Source of the DNA: Phyllobacterium phragmitis
Lineage (GTDB): Bacteria > Pseudomonadota > Alphaproteobacteria > Rhizobiales > Rhizobiaceae
Length of the DNA stretch: 64,000 bases
Direction of reading: 5' to 3'
NCBI RefSeq assembly: GCF_002980495.1
Contig: NZ_PVBR01000027.1
Span: 1 to 64,000 of the forward strand
How positions within the stretch are numbered: position 1 is the stretch's first letter; each line of letters starts with the position of its first letter. This document shows positions 1 through 9,477 of this stretch, piece by piece. Below the pieces are notes generated by a model, which ran no database searches, was not told the DNA's origin, and saw only the letters and a list, made by a program, of their open reading frames with translations. A program made the position numbers and the translations under genes.

Positions 1-74
1 AAGTCGAAAACTCAAAGCCTGTCTCGAGGGCGAACTCTGCAACCGCCAGCGGCGCGCCGCCCTCGTTGTGGCGC

Positions 75-104
75 TATATACGGCCCCCAATCCCAAACTG
101 TCAA
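75..104 (-). promoter_or_regulatory. Strong sigma-70-type promoter reading out of the left edge
   Basis: On the minus strand a perfect -35 (TTGACA, 104-99) is followed after 18 bases by a -10 (TATATA, 80-75). Upstream of the -35, 105-140 is very A/T-rich in an otherwise GC-rich genome, like an UP element. No open frame starts in the remaining 74 bases. The promoter therefore probably drives a stable RNA (rRNA or tRNA) operon lying to the left of the window. The promoter is seen directly; the nature of its target is inferred. Confidence 0.7.
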
Positions 105-140
105 CTCCATAAAACCGCTTTTTTCCAAAAAAAATTCGCT

Positions 141-782
141 CGCCTATTCTGGCCCCGCCGCGTTGCCGTTCAGGGGCAACCGCTCCGTCATATTTCCGTC
201 GCATGGATATTGCGCAGGAAGAACCTTGTTGGATCAAGGAAGGCGGACGATCGGATGATAAGCGAGTGTTTGCATAATATAGGGACGAAGCACGGCGCTA
301 CAAGGGCAACCACGGCCCATCCGAATTCGGGGCCTGCTCGCAGGCTCCAAATCTTCAGTTCCCCTCGTCCCGTCATCGCTCCCCATGAATACGTGAATAT
401 GGACATGCAATCGCTCACATGATGGGCGCTCGTTTGTATCATATAGGAATGAAGCCGCCCGACATGGGGGTGGCCACAAACCTGCCCAATTCGAACCCTA
501 GCCCTTTCTTCGATTGCGCGTGATGTCACGTTCAGGACCTGTGTCGGCAAATTATGGTCAGCAAATTGTGGGGTATATCAGGGAAAGCCGCCTTACCCCC
601 GGTTCGGCGTTGGCTTCGCGTTGACTTCGGGGCTGGCGACAGGCAAAACTCGGGTTCACTCACGGGGCGAGCCCCTCATCACACAAGCATCATGTGCTTG
701 TTTCCAGCCTATAGGACTGGCCGGCGCGCGATCGGGCACGTTCGCACACACGGCACGATCCAGAGGACCGGCAGCTTACACG
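141..782. other. Gene-free region upstream of the M23 peptidase, with a degenerate duplication
   Basis: No convincing coding frame is present; the open frames here lack ribosome-binding sites and recognisable domains. The stretch at about 255-330 is repeated, at roughly 70% identity by eye, at about 417-492. The best conserved part is a block of about 29 bases (263-291 and 425-453) containing ATATAGG and GAAGC. A short perfect hairpin (GCCTGC/GCAGGC) lies near 332-345. The region must include the control sequences of the M23 gene, but no clear promoter could be assigned. Confidence 0.5.
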
Positions 783-2741
783 ATGAAGGAATACGAGCGG
801 CACGCGATCGACCCCGGCAACGAACCGCCGCTCATCACCGATGGGCGACGGGGACCGCCGGACCGCCGCGAGATTTCCGCCCGCTGGCTCGCCGGCACCT
901 TCCTGACCGGCATCACCTCCTGCATGCTCATGGGTGTTGCGCTGTTCGCCGCCCTCGACGGTCGAGAGCAATTGGCGACGCCGCCGGAATTGCTCGCGCA
1001 TGACGAAATGCAGGGCCCGGATTCCGATAGTGATACATCCAAGGGCGATCGCGTCGCCGCCACCACCGCCGTACAGAAGAACCACGACCGGCGGCGCTTC
1101 GACGTCTCGACGATGCAGAAGGTCGGCGAGCGCGAAGTCATCCGCACGCGCCCCTTCGAATATGTGCGCATGGCGCTTGCCGCCGACCATCCGGGCAGCC
1201 GGAAATATCCCGCATTCAACGCGCTCGCCATTTTCTCGGAAGGCGCGCCGCCGGCGCAGACCGCAAGCACCGGTCAGATATATGGCGCCAAGGTGGAAAG
1301 CGAAGTCAGCCTGCGGACAGAGGATTTCCCACTGGCGACGGCGAAGTTCGATTCATCCGCCGACCTCACCGCCGACGAGGTGGAGAATGTCGTCCGCAAC
1401 ACGGGGCTGCTGCTCACCGACGGCGACATGCAGGTCGCTTCGCTGCATTATGTGGACCCGCTGCGCTTCGGCAACAGCGAATCGCCCTATTCGCTGACCC
1501 CGCCGCTGGACGTCCGCATCACCCAGGAAAATGTCAGCATCGTCCCGCGCGCCGGACCGGATGCCGTCAGCAACGGCTTTTCGGAAGAGGTGATCCCGTT
1601 CCACAGCGATGAAGCGATAGCCGATACGCTGGCCAAGGCGGGCTATGACGGCGCCAATGCCGCCGATATGGCCGAAGCGCTGAGCAAGCTCATGAATTCG
1701 CCGCGCCTGAAGGCCGGCAGCGTCCTGCGCGTCGGCGTCGAATCGCATAATGACGAAGACCGCATCGTGCGCGCCAGCATCTATAATGGCACGACGCATC
1801 TCCTGACCGTCGCGCTCGATGACCGCGACCAATATGTCCCGTCGAACGAACCGGAAATGACGCCGCTCCTGCGCACCGCCTTCGACGGCAGCGCTCCCCC
1901 GCCGCGTATCCGTGGAAATCTCCCTTCCGTCTACGACGGCATCTGCCGTGCCGCTCTTGCCTATGGCATGACCGAAGCCATGACCACCCAACTCGTCAAG
2001 ATGCTGGCTTCGGACGTCGACCTGCAGGCAACGGTCACGCCGACCGACCAGCTGGAGGCGTTCTTCTCGCTGCCGGAAGATTCCGAGCGGGCGGGGGAGA
2101 ATTCGGAAATTCTCTATGTTGCCGCCACCTTCGGCGGAACGACCCGCAAATTCTATCGCTACCAGGCGCCGGACGGCACAACCGACTATTTCGACGAGAA
2201 CGGAAAAAGCGCCAAGCAGTTCCTGTTGCGCAAGCCGGTGCCCAACGGCGTCTTCAGCTCCCCCTTCGGCATGCGCCGCCACCCCATTCTCGGCTATCTC
2301 AGGATGCATCCCGGCGTCGACTGGGCCGCGCCGCGCGGCACGCCGATCATCGCCGCCGGCAATGGCGTGGTCGAAAAGGCGGGCTGGACCAACGGCTACG
2401 GCAACCAGACGATCATTCGCCATGCCAACGGCTACGAGACCAGCTACAATCACCAGAACGCCATCGCGCGCGGCATCACTCCCGGCGCTCGCGTCCGACA
2501 AGGTCAGGTCATCGGTTTCGTGGGCTCGACCGGACTTTCGACGGGCGCCCATCTTCATTACGAGCTGATCGTCAACGGCACCAAGGTCGACCCGATGCGC
2601 ATCCGCCTGCCGGACAACAAGGCACTGAAAGGCGAGGAACTGGAAGCTTTCAAGCGTGAGCGTGAGCGCATCGACCGGTTGCTGAACGACCAGAAGGACA
2701 ATGGCACCAAAATTGCGGCAACCGGTTCGCCCAACGGCTGA
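783..2741 (+). CDS. M23 family murein metalloendopeptidase, membrane-anchored
   Basis: This is a predicted peptidoglycan endopeptidase of 652 residues. One N-terminal membrane segment (about residues 36-60) would anchor it in the inner membrane with the rest in the periplasm. A long middle region is followed by a C-terminal LytM/M23 domain (about 485-610). That domain carries the zinc motifs HPGVD (H509, D513) and HLH (H590, H592), so it looks catalytically competent rather than a degenerate activator. The frame is open from 621, but codons before 783 read as low-quality sequence, and the ATG at 783 begins a charged cytoplasmic tail just before the membrane segment. It converges on an L,D-transpeptidase gene, another cell-wall enzyme. 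The family is certain; the exact role (division, elongation or cross-link turnover) is unknown. Confidence 0.9.
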   Translation: MKEYERHAIDPGNEPPLITDGRRGPPDRREISARWLAGTFLTGITSCMLMGVALFAALDGREQLATPPELLAHDEMQGPDSDSDTSKGDRVAATTAVQKNHDRRRFDVSTMQKVGEREVIRTRPFEYVRMALAADHPGSRKYPAFNALAIFSEGAPPAQTASTGQIYGAKVESEVSLRTEDFPLATAKFDSSADLTADEVENVVRNTGLLLTDGDMQVASLHYVDPLRFGNSESPYSLTPPLDVRITQENVSIVPRAGPDAVSNGFSEEVIPFHSDEAIADTLAKAGYDGANAADMAEALSKLMNSPRLKAGSVLRVGVESHNDEDRIVRASIYNGTTHLLTVALDDRDQYVPSNEPEMTPLLRTAFDGSAPPPRIRGNLPSVYDGICRAALAYGMTEAMTTQLVKMLASDVDLQATVTPTDQLEAFFSLPEDSERAGENSEILYVAATFGGTTRKFYRYQAPDGTTDYFDENGKSAKQFLLRKPVPNGVFSSPFGMRRHPILGYLRMHPGVDWAAPRGTPIIAAGNGVVEKAGWTNGYGNQTIIRHANGYETSYNHQNAIARGITPGARVRQGQVIGFVGSTGLSTGAHLHYELIVNGTKVDPMRIRLPDNKALKGEELEAFKRERERIDRLLNDQKDNGTKIAATGSPNG

Positions 2742-2745
2742 AAAC

Positions 2746-3010
2746 CGAATGGTGGTGAATGGTGAATGAAAGTAGCGTCTTAGAGTATCCTGTCAGGGCT
2801 AGCTTGAAATAGCTTCCCCCTCGCCGTCATTCTCGGGCTTGTCCCGAGAATCTACGATGGCTGATCTGTCATGGCCGTATTGCTTCTCCTTTTACTTATG
2901 GCAGATTCTCGGGACAAGCCCGAGAATGACGGCAGGACATGGAGCGTTGTCCCGCCAATGTTTCAATTAAGCCATGAACACACCCTAGCTATTCACTATT
3001 CACCATTCAT
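2746..3010. repeat. Dispersed palindromic element (about 190 bp) framed by GTGAATG/CATTCAC arms
   Basis: This spacer between two convergent genes contains a perfect 31-base inverted repeat (2823-2853 and 2903-2933) with the core CTCGGGCTTGTCCCGAG. The wider block, about 2787-2990, closely matches 10573-10765, and shorter relatives lie at 22137-22220 and 36375-36490. It is bounded by short direct (2752-2766) and inverted (2995-3010) copies of a GTGAATG unit, so the whole spacer can fold on itself. It may act as a two-way transcription stop; that is inference. Confidence 0.8.
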
Positions 3011-3012
3011 TC

Positions 3013-4476
3013 TCATTCCATGAATTCGACCGTCACGCCCGGTTTCACCAGTTTTGCCAGTTCCTGGGCATCCCAATTCGTCAGGCGGACGCAGCCATGG
3101 CTCGATGTCTTGCCGATCCTGCTAGGCTCCGGCGTGCCGTGAATGCCGTATGTCGGCTTCGACAGGGCGATCCAGACTGTGCCGACCGGCCCGTTCGGCC
3201 CCGGCGGGATGGTCAGGACCTTGTCATTGTTGCCCTGCTTGAAATTGATCTTCGGATTATAGGTGTAATTGGGATTGATCGCGATGCGCTCGACCTGGAC
3301 GACGCCGGAAGGCGAAGGATTGTCGGATGAACCGATGGTCGAGGGATAGGCGACGACCAGCCTGCCGGTTTCATCATAGCCGCGCACCTGCTTTCGCCGC
3401 TTGTCGGCGACGATCCGCGCAACTTTGGCGGTCACAAGCCTGCCGACATTGGGGACGCGGATCACGGTGCCGGGCCGGCGAAAATCGGTTTCCGGATTGA
3501 GTTCCTGCAGATAGGCCTCATCGACATGAAAACGCTCGCCCAGCATTTCGCGCACCGAGGTGAAGGCCATGCTGGGAAGCTGCGCCTTCTCGCTGTAATC
3601 CGCCGGCACCGACGCGATATAAGGCTGCGCCGCATCCTCGTCGGTGATCGTATAATCGATGAAGGCCGGCCCGCCCGTCGCCTCGAGTTCTGCGTTGATG
3701 GCCGCCTCGTTCGAGGGATCGAGATATTTGCCGGTCAGTTCGCCATAAGCCGCGGCCGCCTTGTCGACATTGCTGCCCGAACGCCCATCGATGACGCCAG
3801 GCGATGCGCCGGTGCGGTCGAGCAGGACCTGATAAGCGGCTATCTTGGCCTTTGAACCCGCGCCCTTCGGCATTTCGATCGCCGGAGCCATGTCGTCGGG
3901 AGCCGGCAGCGCTGCCGCGGGTGGTTCGATGGCGGGCCGTCGCGAATCATCCTCGATCGAAGCGGAGGTATCAGCTGGCGGCAATTCCGAACGCTCTATC
4001 TGCCCGTCGCGGTTTCCATCATAGGTCCCGACAGCCGGGTCGTCATAATAGGGATCGGGAGGCGGTGCGTCCGGATAGCGAGCATAGGGATCTTCCGGGG
4101 CGTTGCCGAACCCGTCATAAGGCGCCCCGCCGTCGACGGGGCCGTCCAGCGTCCAATTGTCCTCCGGCGCCGGGACGCGGCGCACGCGCCTGTCGTGACG
4201 CGTCGGTTCTTCGATCGACAGGATGCGGCCGCGCCGGTCCATCGTGATCCGCCGCCCGGCCGGATCGATATAGATGCGGATGCGGCCATCGCGATAGACC
4301 TCCTCGCCGGGATCGTAGAGTTGCGCGAGCTGGATGCCGCCGGCGTCATCGTCGCGCACCCGTAGCCGATCCGCCTGTGCTGCCTCGCCCAGGGCTGAAA
4401 AGCCGGACACGGAAAGCGCTGTACCGGTTGTGGAAGCAAGCAATGCGAGGCGAAAGAATGAAGGGATACGCGGCAT
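3013..4476 (-). CDS. L,D-transpeptidase (YkuD domain), exported
   Basis: This is a periplasmic enzyme of 487 residues predicted to form 3-3 cross-links in peptidoglycan or to attach proteins to it. The first 35 residues form a signal peptide. A proline/aspartate-rich, low-complexity stretch follows (about 100-190), then a putative peptidoglycan-binding region (about 205-250), then the C-terminal YkuD domain. The catalytic signature SHGCVRL is intact (His about 460, Cys about 462), preceded by the conserved HGT (His about 443). The ATG at 4476 is preferred over an upstream GTG (4485) because AGGTG sits 8 bases before it. It ends face to face with the M23 peptidase gene. The substrate is not readable from the sequence. 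Confidence 0.92.
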   Translation of the reverse strand: MPRIPSFFRLALLASTTGTALSVSGFSALGEAAQADRLRVRDDDAGGIQLAQLYDPGEEVYRDGRIRIYIDPAGRRITMDRRGRILSIEEPTRHDRRVRRVPAPEDNWTLDGPVDGGAPYDGFGNAPEDPYARYPDAPPPDPYYDDPAVGTYDGNRDGQIERSELPPADTSASIEDDSRRPAIEPPAAALPAPDDMAPAIEMPKGAGSKAKIAAYQVLLDRTGASPGVIDGRSGSNVDKAAAAYGELTGKYLDPSNEAAINAELEATGGPAFIDYTITDEDAAQPYIASVPADYSEKAQLPSMAFTSVREMLGERFHVDEAYLQELNPETDFRRPGTVIRVPNVGRLVTAKVARIVADKRRKQVRGYDETGRLVVAYPSTIGSSDNPSPSGVVQVERIAINPNYTYNPKINFKQGNNDKVLTIPPGPNGPVGTVWIALSKPTYGIHGTPEPSRIGKTSSHGCVRLTNWDAQELAKLVKPGVTVEFME

Positions 4477-4559
4477 GAATGACACCTAAAAGAGCGAACG
4501 AATCGTAGTCTACCTGACGATTCTATCCGATTCTTTCCATGCCAGATGAACTGGACATG

Positions 4560-4599
4560 AAAATGGCCGCCCGAATGCGGAAAATCAGGCGGCCATTTT
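4560..4599 (-). terminator. Rho-independent terminator after clpB
   Basis: A perfect 12-bp stem (AAAATGGCCGCC, 4560-4571, paired with 4588-4599) lies just downstream of the clpB stop on the minus strand. It ends in a run of four T. Confidence 0.75.
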
Positions 4600-4625
4600 C
4601 GGATAAATAATCCTCGACCGACCGG

Positions 4626-7229
4626 TCAGGCGGCTTCGACCGTTTCAGCCGGCGCCTTGGCGCGGAAATTGAGGCGGTCGGAACCGGCCGTGATCTTCAC
4701 GGTCGAACCATCGAGGATATCGCCCAGCAGGATGCGCTCGGCGAGTGGATCCTGGACTTGCCTCTGGATGACCCGTTTCAGCGGCCGCGCCCCATAGGCG
4801 GGATCATAGCCCCTTTGCGCCAGCCAGTTGCGGGCTTCGTCGTCGATCTCGATCTGGATTTTGCGATCCGTCAGAAGCGACTGCAGCCGCTGCAGCTGGA
4901 TATCGACGATGGCGCCCATCTCGTTGCGCTTCAGCCGATGGAACAGGATGATCTCATCGACGCGGTTGAGGAACTCCGGACGGAACGCCGCCCTGACCAC
5001 CGACATCACCTCGTCGCGCACAACCTCCACATCCTGATCCTCGCCAAGCCCGACCAGATATTCCGCGCCAAGATTGGAGGTCATGATGATCACGGTATTG
5101 CGGAAATCGACCGTGCGGCCCTGGCCATCGGTCAGCCGCCCGTCATCGAGCACCTGCAGGAGCACGTTGAACACGTCAGGATGCGCTTTCTCGATCTCGT
5201 CGAAAAGGATGACCTGATAGGGCCGCCGTCGCACCGCTTCCGTCAGCGCGCCGCCTTCCTCATAGCCGACATAGCCGGGAGGCGCACCGATGAGCCGCGC
5301 CACCGAGTGCTTCTCCATATATTCCGACATGTCGATACGCACCATCGCCGTCTCGTCGGAAAACAGGAACGCCGCCAGCGCCTTGGTCAGTTCGGTCTTG
5401 CCGACGCCGGTGGGGCCGAGAAAGATGAACGAACCGATGGGGCGGTTCGGATCCTGAAGCCCGGCGCGCGCACGGCGGACCGCTTTCGAAACCGCCTGCA
5501 CGGCCTCGCCCTGGCCGATGACCCGCTTGGCGATCTCGTCTTCCATACGCAACAATTTTTCGCGCTCGCCTTCCAGCATCCGGTCGACGGGAATGCCCGT
5601 CCAGCGCGAGATGACCTGGGCGATATGATCCGACGTCACGGCTTCCTCGAGAAGGGAACCGCGGCTATCCCTGCTTTCGGCTTCGACAAGCTGCTTTTCA
5701 AGCTGCGGGATCGTGCCGTAAGCCAGTTCGCCGGCGCGCTGGAATTCACCGTTGCGCTGAGCGCTGGCGAGCGCATTGCGCGCTTCGTCGAGCTGCTTCT
5801 TCAGATCGGCGGCGAGGCCGAGTTTCTGTTTCTCCGCCTGCCATGAGCTGGTCAGACGCGCCGATTCCTCTTCGAGATCGACAAGTTCCTTTTCCAGCCG
5901 TCCGAGACGGTCCTTCGACGCTTCGTCCTTTTCGACCTTGAGCGCCTCGCGCTCGATCTTGAGCTGCATGATGCGGCGATCGATTTCGTCGAGTTCCTCC
6001 GGCTTGGAATCGACCTGCATTCTCAGCCGCGATGCGGCTTCGTCGACGAGATCGATGGCCTTGTCGGGCAGAAAGCGATCGGAGATATAACGGTTCGACA
6101 GCGTCGCCGCCGCCACCAGCGCCGAATCGGAGACGCGCACCTTGTGGTGCTGCTCATATTTTTCCTTGAGCCCGCGCAGGATGGAAATCGTATCGTCCAC
6201 GCTGGGTTCATCGACGAAGACCGGCTGGAACCGGCGGGCAAGCGCCGCGTCCTTCTCCACATATTTGCGGTATTCGTCGAGCGTCGTCGCGCCGATGCAG
6301 TGCAGTTCGCCGCGCGCCAGCGCCGGCTTCAGCAAATTGGAGGCATCCATGGCGCCATCCGCCTTGCCCGCGCCGACCAGCGTGTGCATTTCATCGATGA
6401 ACAGGATGATCTGGCCCGCAGCCGACGTGACTTCCGAAAGCACGGCCTTCAGCCGCTCTTCGAACTCGCCGCGATATTTCGCGCCGGCGATCAGCGAGCC
6501 CATATCGAGCGCCATCAACTGCTTGTCTTTCAGTGATTCGGGCACGTCACCATTGATGATGCGGATCGCCAGCCCTTCGGCGATGGCGGTTTTGCCGACG
6601 CCCGGTTCACCGATCAGCACCGGATTGTTCTTGGTGCGGCGCGACAGGACCTGGATGGTGCGGCGGATTTCGTCGTCGCGGCCGATCACCGGATCGAGCT
6701 TGCCCGCCCGCGCATCGGCGGTGAGGTCGCGCGCATATTTCTTCAACGCATCATAGCTGCTCTCGGCCGAGGCCGAATCGGCAGTCCGCCCCTTGCGGAC
6801 CTCATTGATGACCTGGTTGAGCGCCGCAGGGGTGACACCGGCGCGGGCGAGAATATCGGCGGTCTTGGCGGATTTCTCGATGGCGAGCGCGGTCAGCAGG
6901 CGCTCGACGGTGACGAAGCTGTCGCCGGCCTTCTTGGCGAGTTCCTCGGCAGTGGCGAAAACCTTGGCCAGCGGCTGCGACAGGTAAAGCTGGTCGTTGC
7001 CGCCCGTCACTTTCGGCAGGGCATCGAGTGCGGCCTGAAGTCCGAGGCGCACATCGGCGATCCGCCCGCCGGCCCGCTCGATCAGCGATGTGGCAAGCCC
7101 CTCCTCATCATCGACGAGAACCTTGAGCAGATGCTCCGGCGTGAATTGCTGATTGTTCGCAGAAAGCGCGAAGGTCTGGGCAGACTGGATGAAACCGCGC
7201 ACGCGCTCGGTATATTTTTCAATATTCAT
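4626..7229 (-). CDS. clpB: ATP-dependent disaggregase chaperone ClpB
   Basis: ClpB is the cytoplasmic Hsp100 disaggregase that works with DnaK/DnaJ/GrpE to rescue aggregated proteins after heat stress. The 867 residues are the usual length. In order they show the Clp N-domain repeats (about 1-150), AAA domain 1 with Walker A GEPGVGKT (about 205), the long coiled-coil middle domain that separates ClpB from ClpA (about 400-520), and AAA domain 2 with Walker A GPTGVGKT (about 610). The ATG at 7229 has a strong AAGGAGA seven bases upstream. No convincing heat-shock (RpoH) promoter was found in the 160 bases upstream. A palindromic terminator follows the gene. Confidence 0.98.
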   Translation of the reverse strand: MNIEKYTERVRGFIQSAQTFALSANNQQFTPEHLLKVLVDDEEGLATSLIERAGGRIADVRLGLQAALDALPKVTGGNDQLYLSQPLAKVFATAEELAKKAGDSFVTVERLLTALAIEKSAKTADILARAGVTPAALNQVINEVRKGRTADSASAESSYDALKKYARDLTADARAGKLDPVIGRDDEIRRTIQVLSRRTKNNPVLIGEPGVGKTAIAEGLAIRIINGDVPESLKDKQLMALDMGSLIAGAKYRGEFEERLKAVLSEVTSAAGQIILFIDEMHTLVGAGKADGAMDASNLLKPALARGELHCIGATTLDEYRKYVEKDAALARRFQPVFVDEPSVDDTISILRGLKEKYEQHHKVRVSDSALVAAATLSNRYISDRFLPDKAIDLVDEAASRLRMQVDSKPEELDEIDRRIMQLKIEREALKVEKDEASKDRLGRLEKELVDLEEESARLTSSWQAEKQKLGLAADLKKQLDEARNALASAQRNGEFQRAGELAYGTIPQLEKQLVEAESRDSRGSLLEEAVTSDHIAQVISRWTGIPVDRMLEGEREKLLRMEDEIAKRVIGQGEAVQAVSKAVRRARAGLQDPNRPIGSFIFLGPTGVGKTELTKALAAFLFSDETAMVRIDMSEYMEKHSVARLIGAPPGYVGYEEGGALTEAVRRRPYQVILFDEIEKAHPDVFNVLLQVLDDGRLTDGQGRTVDFRNTVIIMTSNLGAEYLVGLGEDQDVEVVRDEVMSVVRAAFRPEFLNRVDEIILFHRLKRNEMGAIVDIQLQRLQSLLTDRKIQIEIDDEARNWLAQRGYDPAYGARPLKRVIQRQVQDPLAERILLGDILDGSTVKITAGSDRLNFRAKAPAETVEAA

Positions 7230-7321
7230 ATCTGTCTCCTTTTCTACCCGGCCCTATCTAACAGGCACCGGCGAAGGCACTGGTGACGAACTCCCTTATT
7301 TACAACACCGCACGCTCTTCA

Positions 7322-7342
7322 TCAGACGCGCAAAGGACGCTG
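7322..7342. repeat. Partial copy of a dispersed repeat upstream of clpB
   Basis: The stretch GACGCGCAAAGG followed by ACGCTGTA resembles one arm of the hairpin element at 55010-55049. Only one arm is present here. Its position between DUF4167 and clpB suggests a repeat remnant rather than a control site. Confidence 0.4.
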
Positions 7343-7424
7343 TAACAATTTGGCGAGTCCAATGTCCCGAATGATATGGGAAAGGCGATCAGAACCCGCA
7401 AGACGCATCAAAAGAAGCAGAAAT

Positions 7425-7466
7425 AAAATAATAAAAAACGAACGGCGCGGGATGATTCCCGCGCCG
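7425..7466 (-). terminator. Rho-independent terminator after the DUF4167 gene
   Basis: On the minus strand a 9-bp perfect stem (GGCGCGGGA, 7444-7452, paired with 7457-7465) with a 4-base loop is followed within a few bases by a T-rich tract (7428-7440). It lies 35 bases past the stop codon. Confidence 0.85.
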
Positions 7467-7500
7467 CTCGTCAATAATCCGGAAAGCATCCGGTAGCCGA

Positions 7501-8316
7501 TCAGGCGTCGGAACTGGCCTCGACGCGGGCAGCCGGTGTTTCCGCGGGCTTTGCGGCATCGCCGTCCTTGGCATCGTTGCCGCTATCGCCGGTTTCAGCG
7601 GCAGCAGCGCTCGCCGTGCGGCGTGGACGCGCCGGACGGCGCGGGCGACGGGTTTCCGCTGCAGGCGTTGCATCGGCTTCAGCGTTTGCTGCGCCATTCG
7701 TCCCGGCTTTGACCGGAGCAGGGGTCTCGTCCGAGGCGGCTGTCGGCTGCGTTGGTTCAGCGTTTGCCTCAGCTTCGATCGGAGCGGGCGCGGCGCCCTC
7801 AGGGCGCTCATTGCGCGGACGGCGCGGACGGTTCTGGTTGCGGCCCTGGCCGCGTCCGCGATCCGCAGGCTGCTTCTGGTTTTCCGCTCCGCCCTCGCCG
7901 AATACCACTTCGGCAGGCGTACCGTCTATGACCGGCTGCGGTCCGGTTCCGTTGACGGGCTTCGGCGCGGGCGCCGCTGCTGCGGCGGCTGGCTGCTCGA
8001 AGCCTTCCTCGTCATCGTCTCCATCGTCATCAAAATTGTCGTCGCGCTGGAACTGCGTTGCCGCCTGCGCCTGCGCCGCCATGATGATGCGGTTATAATG
8101 TTCGGCATGCTGGAGATAGTTTTCGGCTATGACACGATCGCCGGAAGCCTGGGCATCCCGGGCCAAAGTCGTGTATTTTTCCGCGACGTGCTGGGCATTG
8201 CCCCTGATCTTCACATCGGGTCCGTTGCTCTCATAGTTGCGCGATAGAGGATTCGGTCCCTTGCGGTTGTTGTTCCCCCGTCCACGCATGCGCCTGTTCT
8301 GCTGTCCTGGCCTCAT
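7501..8316 (-). CDS. DUF4167 domain protein, disordered C-terminal half
   Basis: This is a 271-residue protein of a family almost confined to alphaproteobacteria. The first 90 residues form the DUF4167 region: a very basic, Asn/Arg-rich start (RRMRGRGNNNR) typical of RNA-contacting tails, then a helical segment around NAQHVAEKY, ARDAQASGD and ENYLQHAEHYNRI. From about residue 100 to the end the protein is Ala/Pro/Glu-rich with Arg-rich patches (RGRGQGRNQNRPRRPRNE), so it is probably disordered. RNA binding is an inference from composition. The gene is single with its own terminator. The start at 8316 follows a weak GAAGAG. The function is not established. Confidence 0.85.
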   Translation of the reverse strand: MRPGQQNRRMRGRGNNNRKGPNPLSRNYESNGPDVKIRGNAQHVAEKYTTLARDAQASGDRVIAENYLQHAEHYNRIIMAAQAQAATQFQRDDNFDDDGDDDEEGFEQPAAAAAAPAPKPVNGTGPQPVIDGTPAEVVFGEGGAENQKQPADRGRGQGRNQNRPRRPRNERPEGAAPAPIEAEANAEPTQPTAASDETPAPVKAGTNGAANAEADATPAAETRRPRRPARPRRTASAAAAETGDSGNDAKDGDAAKPAETPAARVEASSDA

Positions 8317-8616
8317 ACTCTTCTCTTTTCAGATTAAGGGGCGCAGATCCCCACGGCCTGAATTGGCCTTTGGGTCTCGCTTGTTATGTGACGAACTGGA
8401 GCGCGCCCCGCACTACCATCGTATAAAATCTCTAAAAGTTGCGTGCTGCCGTACGAACCACTCCGACAGGAGTAACGGTGTCAAACACCACAAAGCAGAT
8501 TTACCGCCTTGGCGATACGCGAAACAAAAGCCTGCTTGGCTTTATACGGTGCGTGGAAACTAAACGCCTTCTCCATAAATTCCAAGCTTTTTTTGGCGCT
8601 CTTGGTAATCAAAAAC
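8317..8616. other. Spacer between prmC and the DUF4167 gene
   Basis: No gene is supported in these 300 bases. The stretch is less GC-rich than the flanking genes and includes poly-T/poly-A tracts near 8586-8592. A small palindrome (GGTGT/ACACC) lies near 8478-8492. The promoter of the DUF4167 gene should lie here, but no clear -35/-10 pair stands out. Confidence 0.4.
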
Positions 8617-9477
8617 TCAAAGCCTGAAAAGAAGAGCGCGGTCGTGTCCACCAAGATCCTGCGCGACTTCGGCCAGATGAAAACCCCGCTCCGCAAAAAT
8701 GCTTTTCACCTCGGCCAGCTGCCCTGCGCCGATCTCGACGCCAACTGCACCCCTACCATATAGGTGAGAACCGCTGTCGCTTGCAAGAGCCCTGTAAAAA
8801 TCAAGCCCGTCCTCGCCGCCATCCAATGCCACAAGCGGATCGTGCTCGCGCACTTCCCTGTCGAGCGTGGCGATCACATGCCGCGGAATATAGGGCGGAT
8901 TTGAGACGATCAGATCGAATTTGCCCGTGACCACGGCGCACCAGTCGCTCTTCAGCGTCGCAAAACGCCTGGAAACACCGGCCATTCGTGCATTCTCCCA
9001 CGCGGTGTCGAGCGCACCTTGCGCGATATCGACGCCGATGGCGCGCAGCTTTTCCAACCGGCTCAAAAGCGCGATCGCGATCGCCCCTGTCCCTGTTCCA
9101 AGATCGATGGCGTCGGCTATGCCGTTCTCTTTGATCCGCTGCGTCACAAAAGGCAGGACCAGATCGACGAGGGCCTCCGTGTCGGGACGTGGTTCCAGCG
9201 TTTCCCGCGAAAGCCGGAATCCGAGACCATAAAACGAGCGTTCGCCCATGATCCGGTGCACCGGCTCTCCCGCCAGCCGCCGCTCGATCGCCCCATCGAG
9301 TATCCCGGCTGCTTCATCCGGGATGATTCGCTCCGGCGCGCTCAGCGCATCGAGGCGGGTGGTGCCGGTCGCCCATTCGACGAGAAACCGCGCATCGAGA
9401 TCGGGCGTCGCGGCTCCAGAGCCACGCAAGGTCTTGCGTGCCCGGGCGTGAAGCGCGGCAAGTGTCTCGCCGCCCAT
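8617..9477 (-). CDS. prmC: Release factor glutamine methyltransferase PrmC (HemK)
   Basis: PrmC methylates the glutamine of the GGQ motif in release factors RF1 and RF2 and acts on free release factor in the cytoplasm. The protein has 286 residues: an N-terminal helical domain (1-90), then a Rossmann methyltransferase fold with the SAM-binding DLGTGTG (125-131) and the substrate-binding NPPY (193-196). The C-terminal DLGGHDRALL is also typical. Its ATG shares one base with the TGA of prfA (TGATG at 9479-9475), so the enzyme and its substrate are translationally coupled. Confidence 0.97.
   Translation of the reverse strand: MGGETLAALHARARKTLRGSGAATPDLDARFLVEWATGTTRLDALSAPERIIPDEAAGILDGAIERRLAGEPVHRIMGERSFYGLGFRLSRETLEPRPDTEALVDLVLPFVTQRIKENGIADAIDLGTGTGAIAIALLSRLEKLRAIGVDIAQGALDTAWENARMAGVSRRFATLKSDWCAVVTGKFDLIVSNPPYIPRHVIATLDREVREHDPLVALDGGEDGLDFYRALASDSGSHLYGRGAVGVEIGAGQLAEVKSIFAERGFHLAEVAQDLGGHDRALLFRL

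Noticed and set aside
7-21. 15-base match between the left edge and about 8610-8625
   Set aside because: A match this short is expected by chance in 64 kb.
7230-7320. Heat-shock (RpoH) promoter for clpB
   Set aside because: No CTTGAA-type -35 with a matching CCCCAT-type -10 could be placed at correct spacing.
8481-8696. 71-codon minus-strand frame overlapping the end of prmC
   Set aside because: It overlaps prmC in another frame and its start lacks a ribosome-binding site; the prmC C-terminus is normal, so no frameshift is indicated.
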